Source: Neopestalotiopsis rosae (lineage: Eukaryota; Ascomycota; Sordariomycetes; Amphisphaeriales; Sporocadaceae). Taken from it: a stretch of 64,000 nucleotides of DNA. The stretch is taken from contig JALGAS010000008.1 in the NCBI GenBank assembly GCA_023078685.1, positions 1,302,001 to 1,366,000 of the forward strand, given 5' to 3'. The position numbers and the translations under genes were made by a program. This document shows positions 45,386 through 55,532 of this stretch, in pieces. The notes beneath the pieces are model-generated. The model was not told the DNA's origin. It saw only the letters and a list, made by a program, of their open reading frames with translations, and did no database searches. Every line of letters starts with the position of its first letter. Position 1 is the first letter of the stretch.

Positions 45386-45853
45386 TTCTCACGTAAACGT
45401 GGTTGTGGTTTGTTGGGCGTTTGGAGTTCATAATTGGGCTGTCATGATATAAAGATTCAAAATACCAACTTCAGTTTGTGTTCCTGCACTCAATAATTGT
45501 TCGTACCTGGGGCTGTTCTCCGACCATTTGCGATAAGCGATAAACTTTTTCTAGGGATCTAATTTAGCCTTTCGCGTCTGCGGAACTAGGTACGCAGACA
45601 CCCCACCGCCGGCTGCGTGCGTAGCTCTCTACCATCGCTACTTCTATTCTTTACTTCAATGCTCTCAACTGCCTAATCACTTTTTTCCACATCGCAATAA
45701 CTCCATAAACCTGCGCATCTTCCATAACGGCGGGATTTGTTTATTAGACTTAGTCGCAAATAACCTGCGCAGTCAATACACCACGGATCCGAGATCGTCC
45801 ACTCTGTACAAACCTAAAAGCTTCCCATCGCGACAGATCGCAATACCGCCAAA
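45386..45853. other. KIN17 promoter region
   Basis: Contains a CGATAAGCGATAAA element (45531-45544) and a CTAGGTACG motif (45595-45603) upstream of KIN17. No gene seen. Confidence 0.55.
45531..45544. promoter_or_regulatory. CGATAAGCGATAAA element upstream of KIN17
   Basis: Exact copy of the 14-mer at 41592-41605, placed 310 bp upstream of the KIN17 start codon. Recurrence at similar distance supports a regulatory site; no direct evidence. Confidence 0.45.
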
Positions 45854-46846
45854 ATGCCGAAAGCAGAGGCCGGCTCCGTCAAGGCGCTGAACAACAAGAT
45901 GAAGTCCAAGGGTCTTCAACGGCTGCGATGGTACTGCCAAGTGTGCGAGAAGCAGTGCCGCGACGAGAACGGCTTCAAAATGCACACCCAGTCCGAATCG
46001 CACGTACGACAGATGATGGTTGTGGGCGAAGACCCCAAGAAGGTCATCAACGAGTACAGTCGGCAATTTCAGCGCGACTTTATGACGCTTCTGCGCACCG
46101 GCCACGGCGAAAAACAAGTCAACATCAACCACTTTTATCAGGAGTATATTGCCAACAAGGAGCACGTACATATGAATGCCACAAAATGGCCGAGTTTGAC
46201 CGAGTTTGCAAAATACCTGGGCCGCGAGGGCATCTGCAGGGTTGAGGAGAATGAAAAAGGCATTCATATTGCATGGATCGATGACTCCCCGGAAGCGATG
46301 CGACGAAGAGAGGCGGTGCGCCGGAAGGAGGCGCAAGACAAGGGCGATGAGGAGCGAGAGCAGCGCATGATTCGGGAGCAGATCAAGCGAGCCCAAAAGG
46401 AGGCAGAAGCCAAGAAGGATGCTGCAGACGATACTGAAGAGACAGAAGCGCGAGAGCTGAAGAGGGACGAGGGCGAGAAGATCAAGCTATCTTTCGGCGC
46501 CAAACCAGCCACGCCACAGGAAGCAAAACCCGAAAGCTCTCCCAACACTGAAGACCTGACCAAGGACACGGCACAGCCCGAAAGCGCTGCCGAGACAAAA
46601 CCGAATCCTCCATCGGCACCGGTATCTATGAAGTTTGGTGCAGCGAAGCCTCAACCCAAGAACGTTTTTGCTGCCGCCAAGAAGAACGCCCTAGCTGGCG
46701 GTGCCAAGAAACCAAATCCCTTCCAGCAAGAAAAGAAGATGAGCGAGGCTGAGCGCATTATGAGAGAGGAAATGGAAAAGAACAAGAAGAGATCGAGCTC
46801 CGGATTTGGAGGTTTCTCGATGAACAAGAAGCCGCGTACAGGTTAG
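45854..46846 (+). CDS. RTS2: KIN17/Rts2 family nucleic-acid-binding protein
   Basis: Single-exon gene, 330 aa. A C2H2 zinc finger lies at the N-terminus (Cys28, Cys31, His44, His50) in the conserved context LRWYCQVCEKQCRDENGFK. The KIN17 winged-helix domain follows: GHGEKQVNINHFYQEYI, HVHMNATKWPSLTEFAKYLGREG and a segment ending IHIAWIDDSPEA. A long charged helix (REAVRRKEAQDKGDEEREQ) comes next, then a disordered Lys/Ala/Pro-rich region. Human KIN17 has additional C-terminal domains that fungal proteins lack, so the length is normal. Animal KIN17 associates with DNA replication and with the spliceosome; yeast Rts2 is poorly known. Confidence 0.93.
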   Translation: MPKAEAGSVKALNNKMKSKGLQRLRWYCQVCEKQCRDENGFKMHTQSESHVRQMMVVGEDPKKVINEYSRQFQRDFMTLLRTGHGEKQVNINHFYQEYIANKEHVHMNATKWPSLTEFAKYLGREGICRVEENEKGIHIAWIDDSPEAMRRREAVRRKEAQDKGDEEREQRMIREQIKRAQKEAEAKKDAADDTEETEARELKRDEGEKIKLSFGAKPATPQEAKPESSPNTEDLTKDTAQPESAAETKPNPPSAPVSMKFGAAKPQPKNVFAAAKKNALAGGAKKPNPFQQEKKMSEAERIMREEMEKNKKRSSSGFGGFSMNKKPRTG

Positions 46847-47532
46847 AATTCGACCGCAGATGGAAAACGGTGCTCAGCGATACTTTTTTTGAGATTTTTT
46901 TGGCAGCATTATATAGCGGCGTTCACGGAAGGGCATGGTAAAAGAAGATACCACTTTGTACAAGGCATTTATAGCATATTGGCGAGGATCAACATACTCG
47001 TGAGACTAAAGCAAGCTTGGATGAGCCGTTATAGACATATTTCTCGTTGCTCAACTATCTGTCTTTTTCATCCTCCTCCTTTGAGTCTTGCTTATGCCTT
47101 GCATGTTCTCAATTGTGACATAAATGAACATGAACGATATGCTTGGCCTGCGACCATTTATCATGATCTAGAATCCAAAGTTCAATGTTTCAATACCAGG
47201 TGTAGATTTTAAGCATTATAGAGTGACCAATTATAGATTGAGGCGAGCATAGGTAAATGCGCTAAGCCTGCTAGGTCAAAAGTGGATAAAAGCAGCTACC
47301 GAAGACCCTCAGCTGCGCAAGAAATCATACGACATCTCCAAATAGCGTAACAGTGAATCGGGAACAGCAGGGGAGTTAAAAACCCAAACCAAAAAAAAAG
47401 TGTCGCAACACAACATCTCCCTACGTACAAGCACAAACATTTCACCATTGACTGTCGAGAGGCTTTTCAATCAACAAGCGCTTCAGGAGATTCAATCATA
47501 GGTCACTTCTACGACACAAACCCCAGGACACA
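46847..47532. other. intergenic, no supported gene
   Basis: About 690 bp between the KIN17 stop and the next plus-strand gene. No recognisable gene or repeat beyond short A/T runs. Confidence 0.55.
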
Positions 47533-48103
47533 ATGAACACTGTAAGTAATGGTTGGCCCGCATAGCTTGAGCTTGCTCTACAGAAATGCTGACGTTCGTC
47601 CAGATTCGATCTTTCTGGTATGTTAAACATTGCCGACCATAACGACAATTGACCATTATCTGACTACGATTGACCTTTCAGGCTGGGATGGGGATCCCTC
47701 TGCGTTGGTGAGTGAAAGCGGAAACTCGTGGCATCGCGGTTCGTGGGCTGACATTCATGTAGCTGGCGGTGGTGCATACTATTTCGCCAAGCAGCAGATC
47801 AATGCCGACCGCGCCCAGCGACTTGAGGACTCGCGAAGAAAGAGACAGATGATCGACTCTCTCGAGCACTCGGAGAACGTACCTAGCCACCCTGGATCCT
47901 CCTCCACCATGGGCTCTTCTCCCGCGACGACCAACGGTACATCGCCACGAACCGATCCGTCCGGCTCCCCGAGTCAAGAGGCGGGGACCGATCCAGCACC
48001 TACGCGACACGCGCCAGCTACGGAAGGACAAAGAGTGTTTGAAAAGAGTAAATACGAGAGCAGTACGCCCTTCAAGAGTCAAAAGGGAGATCGCTTCTCG
48101 TAA
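47533..48103 (+). CDS. DUF4748-type small membrane protein with three microexons
   Basis: Four exons, 47533-47541, 47604-47617, 47682-47707 and 47763-48103, give 129 aa. The first three exons are only 9, 14 and 26 bp; splicing gives MNT-IRSFW-LGWGSLCV-AGGGAYYFAKQQINADRA, a short membrane helix followed by a charged helix. All donors (GTAAGT, GTATGT, GTGAGT) and acceptors are good, and branch-like CTGAC/CTGACT sites lie before the acceptors. The C-terminus has SPSQEAGTDPAPTRHAPATEGQRV and ends KSQKGDRFS, a motif I recall from fungal DUF4748 proteins. Function is unknown; a mitochondrial location is plausible from the N-terminus. The uninterrupted frame from 47630 would give a different N-terminus that lacks an ATG and reads through introns. 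Confidence 0.82.
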
Positions 48104-48747
48104 AGCGGGAGTATGTATGCCTGCCTTGTACCATACGACCTGTACAGAACACGAAAAGTGCGCCTTTGAGACGGAAGATATTGCCAGGTCTTGTGACGAG
48201 TTTTATTGTACATTTATTTTACCGCATGCTCAGTACATGCGGATGAACTCTCCCAGAATGAACACTTGGTGAGGACAGGGAAAGGGCGAAAGAGCTTGCA
48301 GCACTGTTTACGAATAAGCATATCAAATGTACTACTATTACCTTTTCAAATTCTCGAGTGATTATTAGACGTGATGGCAGGGCAGCATGACCTCATACAA
48401 CACTTCAATCAATTGTGCTTTTGTCGACTGTATTATCAGTCAATGCGAATATCATTGTTTCAATACCTTCTGTCCCGACGTCATCTAGGTACTCTACCTA
48501 CCAACCTAAGCTCAAGGGAACACTGAAGCACCCCCAATTCACTGGCGACCGAAGTGGGGCACGCGGGATAGCTCCGTCTTGCTCGCTGTACATTCACCTT
48601 AGCTCAGCATTTCAGTTGACAGGGACCATTGGAATTTCAATTCCGCCCTCAACTGCAACCACAAGCAAAACCACCAGCGAGCAAATCACTGTCACCGCGC
48701 AAGACCATCAACATTGTATCGTATGCACTTGTAATAGTGGTGACAAG
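48104..48747. other. intergenic, promoter of the CID-domain gene
   Basis: No gene seen. CTAGGTACTCTACCTACC (two TAGGTA/TACCTA sites) lies at 48485-48502, about 250 bp upstream of the next ATG. Confidence 0.55.
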
Positions 48748-50466
48748 ATGGCTTCGCCTCAGCTTGCGATTGCCAAGGTGTCATTCTCTGCTGTTCTTCT
48801 TCGTCCCGATCCTGTCTCCTGCTCGCGCGCCCACATCGACGACTTCCTTGGCCAGCTCGACGCGACCCTTCTGCGGTGCTCTCCAGCCAACGTTCAGGTT
48901 TGAGAAATAATCTTGACATTATTAGTGTCTGTGCGACAACTAAAATCATCGTCACATTAGAAAAGCAAGCAATGGATACTGGACCATGTAGTGCAGTCTT
49001 CAAAGCGAATTGCTGCACTGGGGAAATATCTTACTGCTCTCGCCAGCTCCTTCAATGTCGACCTCGCAGCTAGCAGAAAGGCTCGGGAGCCATCATCGAA
49101 ACGGAAGCGCCTTCACGTCTTGTTTCTCCTGAATGATGTGCTATATCATGTCTGTATCAGGCGCAGAGAAGGCACCTTTGCTACCCAGCTGGAGCCTTTT
49201 ATCCCCCAGCTGGTCCAGAGTGCTGCCGCCTTTGCAAACTGCCCGAAGCACTCCAAGAAGATATCCGACCTCATCGATTTGTGGAGCGAGCTGAAATACT
49301 TTTCGACCACATTCATCCACAAGCTGCAAGACACCGCTCGTGATGCGCCCAACTCGGATCTTGGGTCAAACGGACAGGGAATCACTGATGGTGCTCAGAC
49401 ACCAGGCGCAAAACTCTCCAAAGATGCTCCTTATGTCATACCTGCCACGCACGGAGATGCGAATGTTCCTTGGTACGACTTGCCTGCTGCCAATTGGCTT
49501 CCCGTTATTGAGCCAAATTCGACGCGGCCAATGAATCCGTCCATGATCAAGCCGCTCCAATTAGCGCCAGGTCCTGCAAACAAGACTTTGGTTGAAGCTG
49601 TGCAAAACCTGTTGGCCGACGTCGATCGCATATATGCCAAAGACTCATCCTTTGGTGACCACCCATCCGACGATTTAGACATGCTCGGCCAACGACTGGC
49701 CCTCGATGAAGCCACAGGTAACTTGGTGGGTGGCCAGACGTATTATGGGTGGTCCCGCGACTTTTGTCAAAAGATGAAGCAGCGTCGAAAGAAGAGGACC
49801 AATGGATCAGAGGGCGACGATCGTGGACGAAGCATGTCTCGATCGGTGTCTCGCAGCATCAGCCGAAGCCATTCTCGGCCTACTTTCAAGAGGCAACGGG
49901 GTTCAGACTCCCGTAGCCGCACTAGGAGTCGGAGCAGAGATCGCAGTGGCCGGCGAAGCTTTAGTAGAGAACGTTACCGCCAGCGGTCACTTAGTAGATC
50001 GCGGTCCTCATCCCCACGAAGAACTCGTCGTTACTCACGATCACGCTCACATTCCCGAGACTACAGCCCGCGGCCTGGCTTGGGCCCACCTCGAGACTTT
50101 GGCAAGCCCGCCGACTTCAATGGGCAGCATCAAAGCATTCCGAACTCGACTTCTCAGCCACCTTTACCAACCCCAAACTTCCCGTTTGGTATCGGTCCTC
50201 CTCCTCCGCCGCCCAACTGGCAAGGTCCCTGGCCTCCGCCACCGCCTCCACAGATGGCGGGAGCAAATTGGATGCCAAACATGCCCATGCCTATTCCACC
50301 CCCTGCGCATACCGGATGGGCTCCAACACCTCCTCCGCCGCCTCCATCGATACCGTCGTTTGATAACCAGCAGGGCTACAATCAGTTCCAGCAAGGACAT
50401 CATGGCTCCCGCGGTGATTACAGAGGTGGACGGGGTGGCTATCGGGGCAATCGTGGTGGCTGGTAG
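48748..50466 (+). CDS. CID (RPR) domain and RS-rich protein, CHERP-like
   Basis: Two exons, 48748-48897 and 48961-50466, give 551 aa. The 63-bp intron (GTTTGA...ATTAG) joins PANVQ to KSKQWILDHVVQSSKRI inside a CTD-interacting domain of eight helices (about 18-170), which includes KRKRLHVLFLLNDVLYHV. The middle holds LDMLGQRLALDEATGNLVG and YYGWSRDFCQKMKQRRKKR, then an Arg/Ser domain (about 310-400), Pro-rich tracts and an RGG tail (RGDYRGGRGGYRGNRGGW). The layout resembles animal CHERP and fungal relatives, which bind the RNA polymerase II tail or the U2 snRNP. The role in co-transcriptional splicing is inference. The GTTTGA donor is unusual. Confidence 0.82.
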
Positions 50467-50954
50467 TGTTGAATCATTAAAGCATGCTGAATGAAACGAC
50501 ATTCGAGTAGGTTGCTATGTGCTCCTGTAATGACACTGGTTGGTATGAATGCAGTAATGAGTATCTGAGCGATTCCTGCATATCCGAAGAGCCAGGAAGG
50601 GTTGTCACTAAATTATCTGAAGAAGAGGGCGGGCGATAGACTCGCGCAATACTCATTCAATGCTCAGAGGTAATATTGAGAAGACAATTAGTCCTGAGGT
50701 ATTATAGACTCCCTTGGGGCAACACAGATATCATGGCTGTCTCGACTACGTGCCTTTGAGATTAATGCCCAATTGTATTGTGTTCATTGCCGTAGTAACA
50801 ACGTAATTGGTGATGACGAGTTTTGGGGATTCATGATGAAATTTCATTTATTTATTATTTCTCCTAGAGACCTGGTTTGGTGCTAAGAGACATCGGGAAA
50901 CTAAGTGCATGAATCTGCTTGGACATACCGACATTAGAACGATTACCAGAACTC
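50467..50954. other. convergent spacer CID gene / TFIIIC tau95
   Basis: Both genes end here; no gene seen. Confidence 0.55.
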
Positions 50955-53090
50955 CTAGTCTGGCAAACCTCCAACAGCGGCAGTATCGTCATCATCCTCG
51001 TCACCTTCATCGCCGTCTTCCCCTTCATCCTCTTCCTCGAGCATCATGCTCTCATCAAAGTCGTCTTCTTCCTCCTCCTCCTCCTCATCACCATCCTCAT
51101 CGCCACCGCCGCCGCCGCCCCGACCACCCTCCATGTCCTCTTCCAGGTCGCTATCCAGGATATGAGCCCAGGCATCGTCGGGGAATCGTGCCTCACCACT
51201 GCCGCCTTCGTCGTCTCCTTCTCCGACAGATCCGGTGCCGCCAACGACACCAGACTCGCCTTCTTCGCCCGCGCCATCCGCCTCTTCCTCTTCCTCCGCT
51301 TCGCTTCCGGATCCGCCCTTGTGAATGGCCAGTCCGTCGTCGTCGGGTCTCGGTCCATCCCCGGCCTCCTCCTCGGGCTTCTTCTTCCTCGGTCTCCGGA
51401 CCTGGCGGCCTCGGAAGCCCATGGCCGTCATGAGATCGTTGGCCTGCGTCAGTGGGCGGTGTCGGTACTTGAGACCTTCCATGCCGGCGACATCGACCAT
51501 GTCGTACAAGAGCGTGGAAGGATTGACCTGTCCCCTGGCATGTTGAGGCTGGATGTCGGCATAGCGGTTCAGCTTTTGGAGGATATCCGAGTTGTACAAA
51601 AAGTTCTTCTTCTTGACCTCGTCCTCGTCAAAGCCCAGACGGCCGTGGCGGATTGCCACCATCTTGGCCTTCATGAAGGCCTTGATCTTGGCCCAGGTGC
51701 CGCCGTACCACCAGCCGTCGGTCGCAATGTCGCACTCGTCGCGCAGCGGGGCGTCGCCGATGAGCTTGACGAGGCAGGGGTCGGTGATGTCGCAAATCTG
51801 CCAAAACTTGCCGTTGGTGCAGTACTGCGTGCCGTCCCACAGGTGGCTGCGCGACGCCTCCTCCCGGGCCATGCTGCGCGCGATGCCGTTCTTGACCGTG
51901 CGGTCCCCCGCGAACCCTTCGAGCTTGAAGGCGAGCGTCTGGTAGACGCGGTATTGCGGGTCCGAGCGAGGGTCGACGCCGTACTTGATGACGGCGTCGC
52001 GCCAGGGCCCGCCCTTGAATTGGTATCCCACGAGCTGCACTGCAATCTTGAGACTGTTGTCTGAGTAGTACGGAGCCACTCTTGTGATGAGCGCCCGCCT
52101 TGTCCAGATTGGTCTCTCCTCTAGAGCTGCGCGCATGCGCTCCAGCAGATCCTTGGGAACCTGGCGTGAGTTGGCCATGTCCTTGGACGGGCCCGTCGGG
52201 ATGGGATAGTAGTCGTGTTCAATGTAGTGACCATAGGTCTTGGCGAGGCGGCCTTGCACGTTGACCATGATGGCCTTACCATGCTCGTCCACGCCATCAA
52301 CACGGACGTAGGGGTTTTGTTCGTAAAAGTAGTTGAAAGGGACCACGCGATCCGTGTAGTAGGGCGGGGGGATGATCTCCTGGCCCTTAACCGGGTGAAG
52401 ATTTGGATCGAACCTGAGCTCGCGCAGCTTGTCCACTTTCAGTGGTAGAATGTGATCCGTCACCTTTGTAAGATAAGGCATTTCCGTGGCAGAAAACTGA
52501 AAGTCGGCAAGGCCATGATAGCGGTGGGTATCGTGAATGGTTCCGATGGCTTCTGCTTGGTACCTGCCGGCAGTATCCTGCAGCTTGCGCAATATTAACT
52601 TGGGATCGTCATCTCTGCCCTCGGAACGAACGTGTTCAGAAGACTCGTCTTCGGAAGCTGGGACCGCCACACCAGTCCAAGGTTCATCAGTGCCACGCTT
52701 CCGCTTGCGACCTGTGCGCTTGGGTACGGTGATCTTCAAGACGACATTATTTGATGCCGCATTGTGTGACATGAGCGGCTTGGTCGTTGGTACATCGGGT
52801 CTCAACCACATGGGCAGAGCAATTCTTCCAGTCTCATCGTCCATGAGCTGGCGCAGTGGTCAGCAGGTTTTCTTTCGGACGATACCCCGAAATAGAGAAG
52901 CAGACTACCACACACTCACCCGTTCAAAATTGGGATTCCTTCCAAACGTCTTGAGGCCATTGTCGGTATTTTTGACGACACACGGATGCTCAACGGCAAC
53001 AATCTTCAAGGGCGCCGCTTCAAAGTAGGGAGCGGCATTGGGATTTTGTTTGGGTCCCTGCTTGGGGAAAAGATCTTTCAACCCGAGCAT
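50955..53090 (-). CDS. TFC1: TFIIIC subunit tau95 (Tfc1/Sfc1, GTF3C5-like)
   Basis: Two exons, complement of 50955-52847 and 52920-53090, give 687 aa. The 72-bp intron (GTGAGT...GCCAG) joins NPNFER to LMDDETGRIALPMWLRPDVP at the conserved N-terminal region. Hallmarks are APLKIVAVEHPCVVKN at the start, then LPLKVDKLRELRFDP, PPPYYTDRVVPFNYFYEQN, RPIWTRRALITRVAP, QLVGYQFKGGPWRDAVIKYG and DECDIATDGWWYGGTWAKIKAF. The last 120 residues are a low-complexity Glu/Asp/Gly tail. In yeast tau95 binds the A box of tRNA genes with tau138 and tau55 and helps recruit TFIIIB. The acidic tail is a known family feature. Complete. Confidence 0.92.
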
Positions 53091-55532
53091 GATGATGGTG
53101 AATAAAATTTCATTGAAAGAATTTCTGTAGTAGGTGCTGGCTGGTCGCGAAAATAGAATCCAACATAAAATAGCCTTGGCTTCACCACAGTCCGTCCGGC
53201 ATAATTGTTTGGAGCATTTGCGAATTGCTTGTCTCCGAGCAATGGTAGAGAGTAGACACCTGCCAGAGCCTCAAGGTGATGGCAGTTGCAGCTCGTTCGA
53301 AGCTATCCACCAAGGTTGTCGCCAGCTGCCGAGGCCACGTCTTGATTGAGTTTATTTTAAAGTTTCAGTCGCTTTGAAAGATGATCGAGGACACGTAGTA
53401 AAGGACATGATTATTCAGTGCATTATTTGATATATCAAAGAAGCTGTGTTGAATCCCATTCTTGTGAAGGCTGGAATGGAAGAGCCAATCACGGGCAAGG
53501 AACACTAAAGCTGGTGTTCAATGTTGTCGGACGTTGGTTTGGGTCCTCAGCCGGCCGGCAACTGACAGCCTTTAGCCGAGATCGTGACACTGGGCTGGTA
53601 GCATTAACCACATGTAGACTCCAGTTTCCGTAATTACTATTGCATCTAAATTACCGAACGAGCATGGGCAGTTCACTTTAGGTGTAAATGATTCGTTTCA
53701 GACACGTGCCTGTCTCCGTCTTGCATACACAATCCACACTTGACTACTGGGAGTTCCACAAGCGATTCGTGCAGCATTCAGCTACAAACCGAGAGATACT
53801 CCTCCAATTCAAGTACTACTATGCTGAGCCGTGGCTGTCTTTGTTGTATGATACCAGCCTGTTGGAAAACACCTGCTAGTCACTAAGTAGCGTAGGTGCC
53901 CAAGAGAGTTACCTTGATTTTCTTCTTCTCGCATTGTGATCATGGGGCGAAAGGGTTGACATTGCCAGGCAGACAGACAATGGGATTGTGTGTATCGGCA
54001 TTACCCAGTGTTTATTAGAGGTAGGGGATGCCCAGCGTTGGGTGACATTGAAGCAAGCCAGCAACAGCTCACCTGGACACTTTTTAGCTCAGCTCGGACC
54101 ATAGCTACGGAGCAATGCAAGTGAGGTAGTAGCAATAATGTGCCTTGCCAGCCAGTAGCAGTCGCTAGCTGGCTGTCTGCGAGATCTGGCGTGAGCAATC
54201 AATGTTAGATTCTAGGCAAGGTACCTACCACCTAGCGTCGAGTGCAGGTGGGCGGGCAAGCGGGCAGGGACATTGGAGGGAGCCCGATGGCGTTGAGAGT
54301 AACATTAGAGATGGGAAAACCCCAAGTCAATAAACGTGTAAACTTTTGGGTATTTCCAATCCAGTAAACAGAGATCCAAGGTTAAAAGCATTCACGTGTA
54401 GGTCGGAGTGGTCACTAGGGAAATCCGGCAGGATGAGAGTAATAAGAAACAAGTTATTCTCGCATGGATTCTCACAAAAATATGAAATAAACCAGCCCTC
54501 TTTTCTCGAATCAAAGTGGTCGATACTGATGTCAGCCGGGAAGCGCTCTTGCGGCACCGCAGCGCAGAGTACAGGTATCATTTAGTGGGTTTGCAGCCCA
54601 TCTGGGTCTCCACCTTGACCTCATGCGCTGCAATCATCACCGGCTCAGGGCCCGCAGTGAACAATTTCGAGAGGCTGCGCCAGGCCTTGATCGACCTAAT
54701 CGTTTACCTTGACCTCTTTGCGCTGCTACCCCTTCTCCATACACTACTACACTCTTGACCCTGGAGAACCGTGTGATCGGCTTGCCCTACTCTCTTCTTC
54801 AGTCTTTTCCTTTCCAGTCTCCCGCACAATACAACTTAGAGTTCTGCTTGCTGCAACATTGTTGTTGTGGTTGGTGAGCAGAAGAAAAAATACATACAGT
54901 AGTGCCCAGGTTATCTGCTACTCGCGAGCTGTCCCCTGCCTTGCGTGGAAGCTTCACCACCCCAAGAGAGCCCATCCATTCCCCTGGATGATCTGCGGGC
55001 CGTACAGTATCGACGCCCCGTTATCCACTTCTCCACCTCCCTCGACGACCGCAGCCACCCCAACACATCACGACTTTCGACAGAAAACATTGTTCAATTC
55101 GTCGACGGCCGTGTGTCAACTACGACCTTCTGTCACCGTCGCTTGCGCTGTCGATTGTTGCCTCATTCTCTTGCCCAACCCTCGGCTTCGACAAAGGCCG
55201 CCGGAGCTTGCTGCTCTACCATAGTCCCGGCCTGAGCCCCTCCATCGCGCCCCGTGCCTTGCTACCCGCCTCCTGGTGACATCCCACGATCGCCCCGATC
55301 CAACACTCTCACGCCTTCGATTGAGAAACGTCATCGGCCCACGAGCTACTGAAATCTCTGACCGCGTACCCGGTTGTTCATCTTCGACACTGCGAGCCTT
55401 GCTTGCGACTCGATTCCCGAGGCTGCGGAACCTGGCGTCGACTGGCGAGACCCTAATCTCAAAACAAACGCCTGCGAACTCAAGCAGCCAACACGAACAC
55501 CGTCTGCGAGAGCAGCTTGGCCCTAGTGCCAC
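53091..55532. other. 2.4-kb divergent intergenic region with PP2A leader
   Basis: Holds promoters of TFC1 and of the PP2A gene. No gene is supported; open frames at 54709-55224 and 55116-55643 cover what looks like the CT-rich 5' leader of the PP2A gene. AAGGTACCTACC is at 54218-54229. Confidence 0.5.

Noticed and set aside
50919..52064. 381-codon frame antisense to TFIIIC tau95
   Set aside because: Opposite-strand shadow of a GC-rich gene with clear homology on the other strand.
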